A stretch of DNA of 64,000 nucleotides. It comes from Lineus longissimus. Lineage: Eukaryota; Nemertea; Pilidiophora; Heteronemertea; Lineidae. The stretch spans positions 11,534,001 to 11,598,000 of the forward strand of contig NC_088314.1 in NCBI RefSeq assembly GCF_910592395.1, given 5' to 3'. Numbering within the stretch: the first letter of the stretch is position 1; every line of letters starts with the position of its first letter. This document shows, in pieces, positions 9,729 to 18,110 of this stretch. The position numbers and the translations under genes are program-made. The notes under the pieces were generated by a model that saw only the letters and a program-made list of their open reading frames with translations, was not told the origin of the DNA and did not search any database.

Positions 9729-10157
9729 TCATGTCATTTCGGATTCTAGGATGAGCTCAAATTCACTCGCAGAAATAGTTCCATTATCCATGAATCTGGA
9801 AAGTAAATTATCGACACTCCGTAAGCATGCTTTTTTCTTAATTAAAATATCTAAATGTTTTTTCTCCTTTTTCCTTAATTTAGGAACTACAATTTTTCCA
9901 ACCAATCCCAGGAGTGTACAGATAGCGGAAATTGGAATACTGATTACATTTCCAATCACTGTCGCAGCTCCAATCGATGCGACTGTGACACTGGTAATAT
10001 ACATACCAATTTCACAACCGTGTAAGATTTGACTAGCTTTTTTATAATTTTTATTTAATTTTTTTCTTTTTTCAATATTAAGCTCTAATTCTGTAATTTT
10101 TTCTTTAATTTTTTCAAGTCTAAATTGTTCAGCATCAACACCATCTATATCATCCAT
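9729..10157 (-). CDS. Polinton coiled-coil membrane protein
   Basis: A 142-residue protein. Residues 12-40 are a charged heptad-like helix (KIKEKITELELNIEKRKKL). Residues about 51-90 hold two hydrophobic stretches (MYITSVTVASIGAATVIG and ISIPISAICTLLGLVG), followed by a basic segment. The ATG is preceded by AGAATAAATG. The gene directly abuts the minor-capsid gene upstream (10158). Proteins of this plan are frequent beside Polinton capsid genes, and a virion membrane role is possible. I assign no function. Confidence 0.72.
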   Translation of the reverse strand: MDDIDGVDAEQFRLEKIKEKITELELNIEKRKKLNKNYKKASQILHGCEIGMYITSVTVASIGAATVIGNVISIPISAICTLLGLVGKIVVPKLRKKEKKHLDILIKKKACLRSVDNLLSRFMDNGTISASEFELILESEMT

Positions 10158-10847
10158 TTATTCTAACCGTAAATCAATTGAAACTGGAGTTAAAAATTCA
10201 ATAGGGTCATCATTCTGATCTTTGACCTGTAGTTCAATACTAGTATGATCGTGCTTTGCGATCTTTACTTTTTGAAGGGAGGTATATTCATGAATATCTC
10301 CATAATATTTACCTTTGGGAACAAATGAAGTAATAAGATCACTGCGCTTGGAGTTTACTAAATTTTTATTTGTATCAACAATACTACAAGAAATTCTATA
10401 CTCATGATATGGTAGAAGTTTACAAGGTTTATTCCCAGTAATTTCTGAGCTTATGAAGGTAATCTCTGTATTAGTCATTCCTAATATCTCACCTAGTTCT
10501 TTATGGAGAATGACCCCAAATGGTGACTCAACTTTAATTTTTATTTTGCCTTCACTGGGTATATATTTCAACTCAAATTTATCAGCATGTCCTTTTTCAT
10601 TCAACGCTTCATTTACTGCTTTATTATAAGTAGCTGGCGTATAAAATCCATCAGGAATAACAATTATATCCTGTGCTGTATATTCCTCATTGACCACAGT
10701 CGCTAATCGTAGATAGTGATTATTCAATTTCCTTGAAAAATTATAGTAAGTCATAGGAATAATAGCCTTTTCAACCTGTACTGTTTCATATGACTGAATA
10801 CTAGCTGGAAGTAGAATCCTTAATACATCATGGAATCTAACGTTCAT
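10158..10847 (-). CDS. Minor capsid (penton-like) protein candidate
   Basis: A 229-residue beta-rich protein. MNVRFHDVLRILLPASIQSYETVQ begins the chain, with IIPMTYYNFS, PDGFYTPATYNKAVNEAL and LGEILGMTN downstream, the pattern of Polinton PY-type minor capsid proteins, where a central segment resembles tape-and-ligand repeats of virion vertex proteins. The family is predicted to have a single jelly roll forming pentons. The start has AAAATAAATG. It overlaps the next upstream gene by 11 bp. I am sure of the gene and fairly sure of the role. Confidence 0.78.
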   Translation of the reverse strand: MNVRFHDVLRILLPASIQSYETVQVEKAIIPMTYYNFSRKLNNHYLRLATVVNEEYTAQDIIVIPDGFYTPATYNKAVNEALNEKGHADKFELKYIPSEGKIKIKVESPFGVILHKELGEILGMTNTEITFISSEITGNKPCKLLPYHEYRISCSIVDTNKNLVNSKRSDLITSFVPKGKYYGDIHEYTSLQKVKIAKHDHTSIELQVKDQNDDPIEFLTPVSIDLRLE

Positions 10848-12270
10848 TTATTTTAGAAGAAATTTTATGTGCTTTTTGTTTAATGCTTCCTATATTGGTT
10901 GATAATACTTGAACAATAACTAAAATAGTGACAGCGACCATAATAATCAAATGCTCTGCTAAAAATCCTACTACACCAGCAGCTGCTTTTAAGATAGTAG
11001 ACACAATAGAGCCTAAAATTCCAGGCAAAGCTACTAAAGCTTTTTTACCTAAAGAAAGTAACCAATTTTTAAATTTGATCAAACCTTGCGTAATTTTACT
11101 AGGAGGTTTGCTAGGTCCTATAGGTTTACTAGGTCTTCCAGATCCTCCCGGTGTAATCTTAGAAGGAGCACTTGGTTTTACTAAAGAGCCAATGCCATAT
11201 ACAAAGCTTGCACCAATTGCAGATAAGGCTAAAATAACTGCACTAACAATAGTAGCAAGTTTAAAACCCTTCAATTTGAATAATGCTTCAAGTCTTTCTC
11301 CTAAGGATTTACTTGTATCATTGACAGCTTTTCTATAGCCTTCAGCTACTTTTTCAAAATAAGGTCTTGACTTTTCTTTGAGTGAATCTAATTCATCAGC
11401 TTCTGCTTCATCAATTTCTCTTAAATTTTGTTCTTCATGCTCAATTAATGGTTGCATTTCAATATCATCACTTTGTCTCAGTTTGTTTATTTTATCATTT
11501 ATTCTGTCACGTGCTTGACTAAATTTTTCTTTAATAGCTTTAGACTTACGTCTGATCCATTCAATAACATCATCTAATTTAGAATTATTTGTTTTCATAG
11601 GTTCGTTTGAGCTCAAAGTGGTTTCTTGAATGTCATCAACATCATTAGGTTCAACTTCAACAAACGTTGTTTCGCCAGTATCAATATTTGTGTCCTGTAC
11701 TCTCGCTTGTTCATTTGTGTCAATAATTTCAGGTTCCAGTGGAATTGGTGGACTCTTATCCAATGCATCAGATCCTGCTACATCTTCATCAAACAATTGT
11801 CTTCTAGCTGTTTTTTCTCCAACATTTTCAAGTATTGGAGTTTCTTCAACATTATCTTTTATAAAAAATCTCATGAATTGTCCTTTTCCTGATCCTTTTA
11901 CAGATTTAACAGTATAAGGTTCTTTATTTTTTTGTGTTAGTTTAATTCTCTCCCCTTTATTTGTTTTAAAAAATATATCTTGGTTTTCATCAATTATCAG
12001 ACTGTTACGCACAGTGTTTATAGCTACACTTGGTTTTAATTTTAATTTATTTTTTTTCATAAATTTCTCTAAAAATTCATCTTTTGCATCAATGATGATC
12101 TCTTCGTTAAGTAAACTTTTTCTTAGAGCTCGTGGAACATCTCCAGTCAATTCATCCATAAGATTATCATTATTCCCACCTTGTTGATCTTTTAAGGTAT
12201 CTTCCACATCTCCTAAATCAGGATCTTCTTCATAAGCTGGATTTTCAATTTCCATGTTGTAATCAGCCAT
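10837..12270 (-). CDS. Large Polinton structural-type protein with C-terminal membrane segments
   Basis: A 477-residue protein. The N-terminal half is acidic and probably disordered, apart from a folded-looking part at about 60-160 (SLIIDENQDIFFKTNKGERI). Residues 230-330 are charged and helical. The C-terminal third has three hydrophobic segments (about 342-366, 413-437 and 440-462) and a Pro/Gly/Ser-rich loop. AAAATAAATG sits at the start, 5 nt from the gene before it. I recognise no enzyme domain. Position between the minor capsid gene and small membrane proteins suggests a virion or membrane role. I checked it for an adenain-like His/Asp/Cys arrangement and found none. Confidence 0.75.
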   Translation of the reverse strand: MADYNMEIENPAYEEDPDLGDVEDTLKDQQGGNNDNLMDELTGDVPRALRKSLLNEEIIIDAKDEFLEKFMKKNKLKLKPSVAINTVRNSLIIDENQDIFFKTNKGERIKLTQKNKEPYTVKSVKGSGKGQFMRFFIKDNVEETPILENVGEKTARRQLFDEDVAGSDALDKSPPIPLEPEIIDTNEQARVQDTNIDTGETTFVEVEPNDVDDIQETTLSSNEPMKTNNSKLDDVIEWIRRKSKAIKEKFSQARDRINDKINKLRQSDDIEMQPLIEHEEQNLREIDEAEADELDSLKEKSRPYFEKVAEGYRKAVNDTSKSLGERLEALFKLKGFKLATIVSAVILALSAIGASFVYGIGSLVKPSAPSKITPGGSGRPSKPIGPSKPPSKITQGLIKFKNWLLSLGKKALVALPGILGSIVSTILKAAAGVVGFLAEHLIIMVAVTILVIVQVLSTNIGSIKQKAHKISSKINER

Positions 12271-12275
12271 TTATT

Positions 12276-12671
12276 TTAAATAAATTTTGATAAAACAGCA
12301 GATCCAATAACACTTCCTGCAATATAGGCTTGTTCATAATTTTTCTGACTCTGACTAGGTTTATAATAGTGAGTTAAATTTGGCTTAGGATGGATGCTAT
12401 CATAATAGCGGATAGAGTCTTTCATGTCTAACATGTCTGATTGTGCTTGATGTTTTTTCTGTCGTTGTTCTGCTAGGAAGTCAAGATGTTTAATTCTATT
12501 GTGCGACCATGTTGCTGATTGTTTTTGTAATTTTTCGCTTGCTAAATCGTGTCTTTTACGTTCTTCTGCAGCATTCTTCGCATCAAATGCATGGAACATG
12601 GCATTACCTCCAACGAAAGCAGTCGCATTAGCTACTGCCCCAAAAAATGTCGTTAAAATCATGCCAGCCAT
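12276..12671 (-). CDS. Small Polinton protein, hydrophobic ends and charged centre
   Basis: A 131-residue protein. It opens with a glycine/alanine-rich hydrophobic stretch (MILTTFFGAVANATAFVGGNAM), then a charged helix with DAKNAAEERKRHDLASEKL, and closes with another glycine/alanine-rich hydrophobic helix (AYIAGSVIGSAVL). AAAATAAATG is at the start. The terminal helices suggest membrane association; the family is unknown to me. Confidence 0.7.
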   Translation of the reverse strand: MAGMILTTFFGAVANATAFVGGNAMFHAFDAKNAAEERKRHDLASEKLQKQSATWSHNRIKHLDFLAEQRQKKHQAQSDMLDMKDSIRYYDSIHPKPNLTHYYKPSQSQKNYEQAYIAGSVIGSAVLSKFI

Positions 12672-12692
12672 TTATTTTATAAAAATTTTCAT

Positions 12693-12716
12693 GACTGTGC
12701 CAAAAATGGCATAGTC
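12693..12716. terminator. Recurring GTGCC/GGCAT hairpin, copy 2
   Basis: GACTGTGCC and GGCATAGTC pair with one G-T wobble. It lies 14 nt beyond the stop of the minus-strand gene at 12730-12957 and so could mark its 3' end. Confidence 0.5.
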
Positions 12717-12729
12717 TATTTAGACCTGT

Positions 12730-12957
12730 TTAATTAGTGATGTTCTTCGGCAATCCTTGCTTTTCCAGATATCCTTTTGTAATAATAGCAAGTGACACAG
12801 CACCAGTTAGCTTCGATGCTTCCATCAAGTCAGGTTTACTAGGATCTCCAATATTTGACTTTAATAGCTTTTTAGCAGCCATTCCATAGCCAACAACAAG
12901 TGCTGCTAAAACTGCAGAATGGTAAATTGTGTTTCCAATATTTTTCGTGTCGATCAT
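12730..12957 (-). CDS. Very small Polinton membrane protein
   Basis: A 75-residue protein with two hydrophobic helices (SAVLAALVVGYGMAAKKLL and LTGAVSLAIITKGYL). TAAATAAA lies 7 nt before the ATG instead of touching it, one of the spaced variants of the shared start motif. It sits in the run of small membrane-protein genes next to the structural gene block. Confidence 0.65.
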   Translation of the reverse strand: MIDTKNIGNTIYHSAVLAALVVGYGMAAKKLLKSNIGDPSKPDLMEASKLTGAVSLAIITKGYLEKQGLPKNITN

Positions 12958-12993
12958 TGTGCTCTTTATTTATAGTAAAATTTTTTTTTAAAT

Positions 12994-13296
12994 TTATAAG
13001 CTCAGATTGTCAGATTTTTGTTTAGGTTTTTTATGTAATTTTTCAATAGGGTCAATAGGTGATGAATTTTTGGAATAGAACCAAACAAAACCTGCTAAAG
13101 TGATTCCACTTATAAATATTAAAGGATAGTAGTTTGTAGACAAATAATAACTTTGCTTAACATCATCATCTGTTTTAACTTTTTTCTTTCCTTTATTCAA
13201 CTGACCTAATTTTTTACCCCATTCAACTCTTTTATGATTCTTTGGCTTTTCTGTTGTTGTAATTTCAGTTGTTGTGTTATCTTTTTCTCCGTCCAT
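12994..13296 (-). CDS. Small Polinton protein with a single membrane segment
   Basis: A 100-residue protein with a lysine/threonine-rich N-terminal half (residues 1-50), one hydrophobic helix (YYPLIFISGITLAGFVWFY, about 56-74) and a lysine-rich tail. AAAATAAACAGAT precedes the ATG. It looks like a type II or tail-oriented membrane protein. I see no known family. Confidence 0.66.
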   Translation of the reverse strand: MDGEKDNTTTEITTTEKPKNHKRVEWGKKLGQLNKGKKKVKTDDDVKQSYYLSTNYYPLIFISGITLAGFVWFYSKNSSPIDPIEKLHKKPKQKSDNLSL

Positions 13297-13506
13297 ATCT
13301 GTTTATTTTATGAAAAAATATTAAAGTCATTATTAGCGACTATTAAAGTCATTATTAAAGTCATTATTAGCGACTATTAAAGTCATTATTAGCGACTATT
13401 AAAGTCTGATGATTTATGACTAGGTTTTGATGATTTATGACTAGGTTTTGATGATTTATGACTAGGTTTTTGATGATTTCAAGCGTGGTGTTGTATAATA
13501 AAAATT
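13297..13506. promoter_or_regulatory. Divergent intergenic region with two tandem arrays
   Basis: It separates divergent genes. It holds about four words of TATTAAAGTCATTATTAGCG (13317-13405, some shortened) and three 22-bp words of TGATTTATGACTAGG (13406-13475). Such an array between divergent promoters could bind a regulator or serve as an internal origin. I see no direct proof. Confidence 0.55.
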
Positions 13507-14241
13507 ATGTCTAATAAAATGAAGAAAGATGTTAGATTTGACAACCTTGAAGAAATATATGAAAAAGTTGTTGAAGCATTAGAAAATGATGCAAGATGTT
13601 TTACTTTCTGCGAGCGTGCGAGTACACAATATCAATATGAAATGTCACTTGTTTTAGACATGCGAGAGCAGCTTAAAATAGCTGGAAAATATGTAAATTT
13701 ATATTGTAATCATTGGATTTGTCAAGATTGTTATTCAACAGATTGTACTATACTAGAGGATGAAGTCGTTTGTAATGATTGTGGAACTATAGACAATGCT
13801 TATATTCCATACTCTCATACTTCTGTGAATACACCAGATTTGTGGACAAATTCTATTCAAAGTAAACGTATTTGTGGATCACACTATGGCATGGAAAAAA
13901 CTCATAAGTATGTTATGTCTAAATTTTCAAAATTTAAAGAACAATATAAAGACGAACTATTGTTCAAGAGAGTTGACTATAATTCAATTGCCAAGGATGT
14001 GAAAAGGTTAGAAGACCTGTTTGAACAGAATAAGGATAAACTAAACAGAAAGTCCTTCTTTTTTAATAAACATATATTACAAAAATTAAATGAACACTAT
14101 CTTTTAGCACCAGCAAGTATTAGCGTAGCGATGAGAAAAAAATTAAAAAAATTGGACGCAAAAGCAGCTGCATCAGCGAGTGTATTAACATCTTCTTTAG
14201 AAAAGGTGTATGAAGATTTTAGAAAATTAAATTGGCCATAA
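13507..14241 (+). CDS. Zinc-ribbon protein, TFIIB/VLTF3-like transcription factor candidate
   Basis: A 244-residue protein. C72-x2-C75 (ICQDC) and C89-x2-C92 (VCNDCGTID) form a zinc ribbon, with extra cysteines at 67 and 80. Short hydrophobic strands between the pairs and the CGTID ending resemble the N-terminal ribbon of TFIIB and the ribbon of poxvirus-type late factor VLTF3. The rest (about 120-240) is helical and basic. It is one of few genes on the plus strand, read away from the structural block behind the tandem-array promoter. If it is a transcription factor, it could recognise the shared start motif. The specific family is uncertain; the ribbon is seen directly. Confidence 0.68.
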   Translation: MSNKMKKDVRFDNLEEIYEKVVEALENDARCFTFCERASTQYQYEMSLVLDMREQLKIAGKYVNLYCNHWICQDCYSTDCTILEDEVVCNDCGTIDNAYIPYSHTSVNTPDLWTNSIQSKRICGSHYGMEKTHKYVMSKFSKFKEQYKDELLFKRVDYNSIAKDVKRLEDLFEQNKDKLNRKSFFFNKHILQKLNEHYLLAPASISVAMRKKLKKLDAKAAASASVLTSSLEKVYEDFRKLNWP

Positions 14242-14247
14242 TCTTAG

Positions 14248-14279
14248 ATTTTATAAAGTCAGTGAGGACTCTATAAAAT
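14248..14279. terminator. Hairpin between convergent genes
   Basis: ATTTTATAAAGTC pairs with GACTCTATAAAAT except for one mismatch. It fills nearly the whole 38-nt gap between two convergent stops. Confidence 0.6.
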
Positions 14280-14708
14280 TTAGGAATCCTCGCATGTGTC
14301 CTCTGCTTCACGCGTCATTGCAGTTTCAGCCGTATTGACTACAATTGTACCTGCAGCTAAAAGTTTTGGGTTCATATATTGACCCAGTTGTTTTTTTATT
14401 TCATGGTTTACTATGATATTGTCATTTAATTTTTCATGTAATTTTTTTTGGTCTAAATTTGGAAATACAATTTTTACTGCTTGAGTATATCCAAATAATA
14501 AATTAGATACTAAGTCATCAGCAATCTGAGTATTATATTTGATTTTATATTCATTATGTAATTTTTCAATATTTTTTTGTGAAGCTTTTTTAATCGTAGC
14601 CTCAGATGATTTTATTCCTAGTTTATTTAGTAATCCTGATTGATAGTGTGAAAGTAATTCACTTCGCATGTCACACTCGTTTTGTTCTTCTTCAACAATA
14701 GTTTCCAT
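14280..14708 (-). CDS. Polinton helical protein of unknown function
   Basis: A 142-residue, mostly helical protein with acidic ends and no membrane segment. The ATG has CATAAATAAATG. It lies 4 nt downstream of the packaging ATPase and reads with it and the capsid gene, so a packaging or assembly role is possible. I do not recognise the family. Confidence 0.68.
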   Translation of the reverse strand: METIVEEEQNECDMRSELLSHYQSGLLNKLGIKSSEATIKKASQKNIEKLHNEYKIKYNTQIADDLVSNLLFGYTQAVKIVFPNLDQKKLHEKLNDNIIVNHEIKKQLGQYMNPKLLAAGTIVVNTAETAMTREAEDTCEDS

Positions 14709-14712
14709 TTAT

Positions 14713-15327
14713 TTATGATAAAAAATAATCAAAAGGCATCTTTCTGCGCAGTATAAGCTTCTTTCCTGCATCAATCTGCATCAGAACTGTGTCTTTTTCG
14801 CTTTGTGGAATACAGCGATTTTCTTTGAAGATTTGATCCATAGATAATTGATCATTCATTGTATGAATCACCATGTGTTTACAATTTTCTCTAAAATCTT
14901 TTACAACTGCATTATATTTTTGAGTCAAAAGCCAAACAGAAATTCCATAATGTCTTCCTGAGAAAGCTAGTTCAGTCAATTTTGTACACTTATTCTTTGA
15001 TTCCCACAAATTAGCACAATCATCAATGATAAATAATGTTTGGTGAACTTGACTTTTTAAATTTTCAATCGCATCTTCTAAGCATATATTTAAATCTGTA
15101 AGTACTAACTTAGATGGATAAACAATTACACCTTTATCTTGTGTAATCCATGCTCTATCTTGGTAAGTTTTATTCATGTCAATCGTAGGACAAAATATCA
15201 CAATGTCATCGAATTTTTTACGAAATTCTTTTTCAAGTAAATCTAGTATAAAGTAGGTCTTACCACAGTCTGTCATTCCGACAATTAACATATTGAAAGG
15301 TGGATCACAATAAAATTCACTCGTCAT
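14713..15327 (-). CDS. A32-like genome-packaging ATPase
   Basis: A 204-residue FtsK/HerA-superfamily ATPase. The Walker A motif is G17-MTDCGK-T24 and the Walker B is TLFIIDDC at 97-104. FSGRHYGISVWLLTQ follows at about 123-137, the usual sensor-like stretch of viral packaging ATPases. Polinton ATPases of about 200-250 residues pump genomes into capsids. AAAATAAACAGGT precedes the ATG. It lies just downstream of the major capsid gene, on the same strand. Confidence 0.92.
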   Translation of the reverse strand: MTSEFYCDPPFNMLIVGMTDCGKTYFILDLLEKEFRKKFDDIVIFCPTIDMNKTYQDRAWITQDKGVIVYPSKLVLTDLNICLEDAIENLKSQVHQTLFIIDDCANLWESKNKCTKLTELAFSGRHYGISVWLLTQKYNAVVKDFRENCKHMVIHTMNDQLSMDQIFKENRCIPQSEKDTVLMQIDAGKKLILRRKMPFDYFLS

Positions 15328-15392
15328 ACCTGTTTATTTTTAACATTTTGAAGAAGGAACTGACTACAAAGAAATTACCTTTGAAGAATATA

Positions 15393-15418
15393 CTCGGTTG
15401 TCAAATTTGACAACCGAG
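15393..15418. terminator. 26-bp perfect palindrome after the capsid gene
   Basis: CTCGGTTGTC on the left is mirrored by GACAACCGAG on the right with no mismatch. It lies 33 nt beyond the capsid gene stop (minus strand), in position for a 3'-end signal. Confidence 0.62.
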
Positions 15419-15450
15419 AGAAAGTCAGCATATGCGAAATATTTTAACAA

Positions 15451-16665
15451 CTAGTGTACAATGCCCTTTACTCGTTTATTCTCAAGCCCTACTAATCCAT
15501 CAGCTACAATATAGACTAGCATGTCATATTCTGTTTCAGTACTTCTGGTAAGTTCAAGTTGTAAACCATGTTTAATATTGCTCATGGCAGTTCCAGATCC
15601 ATGCAAATAGTTGTCCTCTGTACTTCTCAGATCAATCCAGAGTGCGAATTTATGATTTTCGTAGAATTTTTCGACATCCATCATGCAGTCTTCAGTTTGC
15701 TTAAGATCTTCTGACATATAAAGTCGTTTGACTTCATCAAATTGATTATAGGCTTTCATTCCTGACTTGTATATACAGTGAGAAATTCCTTCTGAAGTAA
15801 TGGTCACATTAGTGATGTCTGGATTTTGAAAACTTGTATTTTCGGCATCATACTCAGCGTAATTTTTCTGGAAAAATATCAGAATACCCTTTGTAGAAGC
15901 GCGATTGACATCTACATTGATATTCATTCGTTTATTCTTTCCAATTGAATCTGTTCTCAAAAGATGCACGTCTTCATATCTAAATCTAGTATCAGCATAT
16001 ATTGCTTCGATTTCCTCACTAAGTTCTGTGGAAAAGACTGTTTCATACTCAAGTTGAATATCTTTCACAGCATACGTTTTTGACGTTGCAGTTCCTGTCA
16101 CAACATATTTTGCATCATTGAATTTGATGTTATATTCAATGGATTCTAAAATAGCTGATGGGTAAAAAGGTAGATGATCATCAAATATTTCTGACTCAAT
16201 AGGAATACAATATCTGTCACCAAATGCTGTTTTAATAGCATCTTTTCGTTGCTCCTTGTCAATACCTTGTTGAACACGATTTTTCCTTTGTTTTTCTGTC
16301 AACCAAAAGTCCTTGAATGTATTATAGATATAGGCTTTGTCCACTTCACTCATTGTTTTTCCACCCAATTTAGTTGTAATTCTTTCAACAATATTTCGAC
16401 CTACATTCGCCACAAATCCAGCTGCTGCAGCATTGGCTGCATTACTTGCTTTTGATGAGGTAGAAAGTTTAAATGTAAGTTTCAAACTTTTAGGAACAAT
16501 CACTTGTCCTTTTTCAAGCTGAGGAATTTTCACATAAAGTGTTTCTCCAGGATTCACAGAATTAGGATTATGGGTAATGACTTCATAATTTCTTTTAGCT
16601 TTGAGCCCCTTGGCTATTTTGTTTGATCTATAAGGATCAAGATATTTACCAAATGATGTGTCCAT
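15451..16665 (-). CDS. Major capsid protein (double jelly-roll)
   Basis: A 404-residue protein matching Polinton major capsid proteins in order of motifs: an N-terminal VNPGETLYVKIP segment, a VPKSLKLTFKL strand, an alanine-rich turn, NVGRNIVERITTKLGGKTM (about 87-105), and YIYNTFKDFWLTEKQRKNRVQQGI (about 112-135). These open the first jelly roll; the second includes the IHCD-like stretch around ELEYETVFST. Trimers of such proteins build icosahedral shells. TATAAATAAATG marks the start. The gene is intact, so capsid formation is possible in principle. It is shorter than NCLDV capsid proteins but within range for this group. Confidence 0.88.
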   Translation of the reverse strand: MDTSFGKYLDPYRSNKIAKGLKAKRNYEVITHNPNSVNPGETLYVKIPQLEKGQVIVPKSLKLTFKLSTSSKASNAANAAAAGFVANVGRNIVERITTKLGGKTMSEVDKAYIYNTFKDFWLTEKQRKNRVQQGIDKEQRKDAIKTAFGDRYCIPIESEIFDDHLPFYPSAILESIEYNIKFNDAKYVVTGTATSKTYAVKDIQLEYETVFSTELSEEIEAIYADTRFRYEDVHLLRTDSIGKNKRMNINVDVNRASTKGILIFFQKNYAEYDAENTSFQNPDITNVTITSEGISHCIYKSGMKAYNQFDEVKRLYMSEDLKQTEDCMMDVEKFYENHKFALWIDLRSTEDNYLHGSGTAMSNIKHGLQLELTRSTETEYDMLVYIVADGLVGLENKRVKGIVH

Positions 16666-16762
16666 TTATTTATAGGAAATTTTTTTTAAAAAAATTAAAA
16701 AATTAGTTCATCAATTTGTGAATGTGCCAAAAATGGCACATTCAAATAAAATGTTTAAATAA
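16666..16762. promoter_or_regulatory. Divergent promoter region between MCP gene and small plus-strand gene
   Basis: Each side has a TAAATAAATG start context. Between them lies the recurring hairpin (16720-16743): GAATGTGCC and GGCACATTC with a perfect 9-bp stem. Because transcription diverges here, this copy cannot be a 3' end for either gene and may instead be a binding site. Confidence 0.55.
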
Positions 16763-17047
16763 ATGCCTAACATGTGTGGGATTAAATACTTTTACCCAGC
16801 AGCTATTGAGGAACTAAAAGAGGAAATTCGAAAAATAAAAAACAGTCAGTTAAATCCTGACGTTATAACAGCGACTAAAGTCAATACTAAAGTGGATCAA
16901 CTTGAGATATCAGTGAATGACAGTTTCACCAAATTAGAAAGATGGTGGACTATCGTTGGAACTTATTTAGACTATATGTTGACCCGTAGAAGATGGAAAA
17001 ATGTACCAAAAGAAATGAAAGAACTTCCTTCGTTGCAAATTGAGTAA
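16763..17047 (+). CDS. Small Polinton protein of unknown function
   Basis: A 94-residue protein. Residues 13-60 form a charged, coiled-coil-like helix (ELKEEIRKIKN). A tryptophan pair and hydrophobic patch follow (LERWWTIVGTYLDYML). TTTAAATAAATG is at the start. It is one of the few inner genes on the plus strand. I recognise no family. Confidence 0.62.
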   Translation: MPNMCGIKYFYPAAIEELKEEIRKIKNSQLNPDVITATKVNTKVDQLEISVNDSFTKLERWWTIVGTYLDYMLTRRRWKNVPKEMKELPSLQIE

Positions 17048-17051
17048 CATG

Positions 17052-17077
17052 TTTATAATATGATTTTACATTATAAA
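17052..17077. terminator. Hairpin between convergent genes
   Basis: TTTATAAT and ATTATAAA form an 8-bp stem. It lies between the stop of the plus-strand small gene and the stop of the integrase. Confidence 0.5.
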
Positions 17078-17081
17078 TATC

Positions 17082-18098
17082 TTACTTCTTTCTCAACCGT
17101 GAGTCAATAATATTTTTAGAATCTAAGCCTTCTTTATGTTTTAAAATTGTTTCTACTTTCACTTCTTTATCTGCTTTCTCAACCTCAGAAGAATCCGACT
17201 CAAAATCTTTTTTAATTTTTTGTAAGTCATCAAGTCTAACTCTTTCGTCATTATTTAAGATAGCATGAACACCTTCAATATGTTTGATAGTGTAAGTTCT
17301 ATTGCTCCAAATCTGTTTGTAACCTTTGGTAAATATAGGTCTCTTCAATTTTTTTCTAACTAATTCTCCAATGTTAAACTTGTGTACAACGGGCATAGAT
17401 TTTTCTACATTTAATTCAACTAATTCAGTAGCATGAAGGTTAGCTTCATTTGGACTATAGTCTAAAATGCCAGAATGAGGTCTTTCATTGTATGCACTAA
17501 TGTAATCTTGCAATGTATCAACCCATTTGACTGTATTTTTCTCTGTGAAATCTTTGAAGACTATTTCTTTAATAGTTCTAGATAGTCTATCAATTAAGCC
17601 TAATGCATGATGATCACCAATATCCACTGTTCCATGTCTAATGTTTAATTCTTTGAATAAATCTTGTAGTGGTTTGTTTAAAAATTCATTGCCTGAATCT
17701 GCAATAATAAGTGTAATACTTCCAGTATCATTATAAATTTTTTCAAAGCTATTTTTCACTTCAAACTTTGTCTTATTTTTTAATGCTTCAGCATAAGCTT
17801 TTCTTGTAAATGTATCAATAGCAAGTAAAATCCATTTGTACCCTTTATTTTGCCTTGAGTAATTACTCATGTCCAACAAATCCATGAACCAAAGAGCATT
17901 TTCACGATAAGCTATAATGTGACCTTGGATTTTATTGGACTGCTTTTTGTGAAGCTGATAGCTTTTCTGAGATTTTACAAATTGATCAATGTCATCAAAT
18001 TTTATACTAGGATCCTTCTTTTTCATGATTTTATAAAATTTTAAAGCAGAAAGATATTTGTACCTTGCATATGCTTCTTGCACATTCACGCCGTTCAT
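17082..18098 (-). CDS. Retroviral-type integrase (RVE)
   Basis: A 338-residue integrase that would insert the element and create the 6-bp duplication. The catalytic core has D73 (FMDLLD), D134 (IIADSGNEF) and, exactly 35 residues on, D170 (GLIDRLSRT) where most integrases have Glu. The downstream SRTIKEI and AYNERPHSGI motifs are typical. The C-terminal part (about 239-296: FNIGELVRKKL, then FTKGYKQIWS) resembles the SH3-like/chromo-like end of Polinton integrases. An HHCC zinc domain is not evident at the N-terminus. The start has AAAATAAACAGACC. The coding frame is intact. Confidence 0.92.
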   Translation of the reverse strand: MNGVNVQEAYARYKYLSALKFYKIMKKKDPSIKFDDIDQFVKSQKSYQLHKKQSNKIQGHIIAYRENALWFMDLLDMSNYSRQNKGYKWILLAIDTFTRKAYAEALKNKTKFEVKNSFEKIYNDTGSITLIIADSGNEFLNKPLQDLFKELNIRHGTVDIGDHHALGLIDRLSRTIKEIVFKDFTEKNTVKWVDTLQDYISAYNERPHSGILDYSPNEANLHATELVELNVEKSMPVVHKFNIGELVRKKLKRPIFTKGYKQIWSNRTYTIKHIEGVHAILNNDERVRLDDLQKIKKDFESDSSEVEKADKEVKVETILKHKEGLDSKNIIDSRLRKK

Positions 18099-18110
18099 GG
18101 TCTGTTTATT

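Noticed and set aside
10928-11917. Plus-strand frames opposite the large Polinton structural gene
   Set aside because: Shadows of the minus-strand 477-residue gene, which has the start motif and coherent domain layout.
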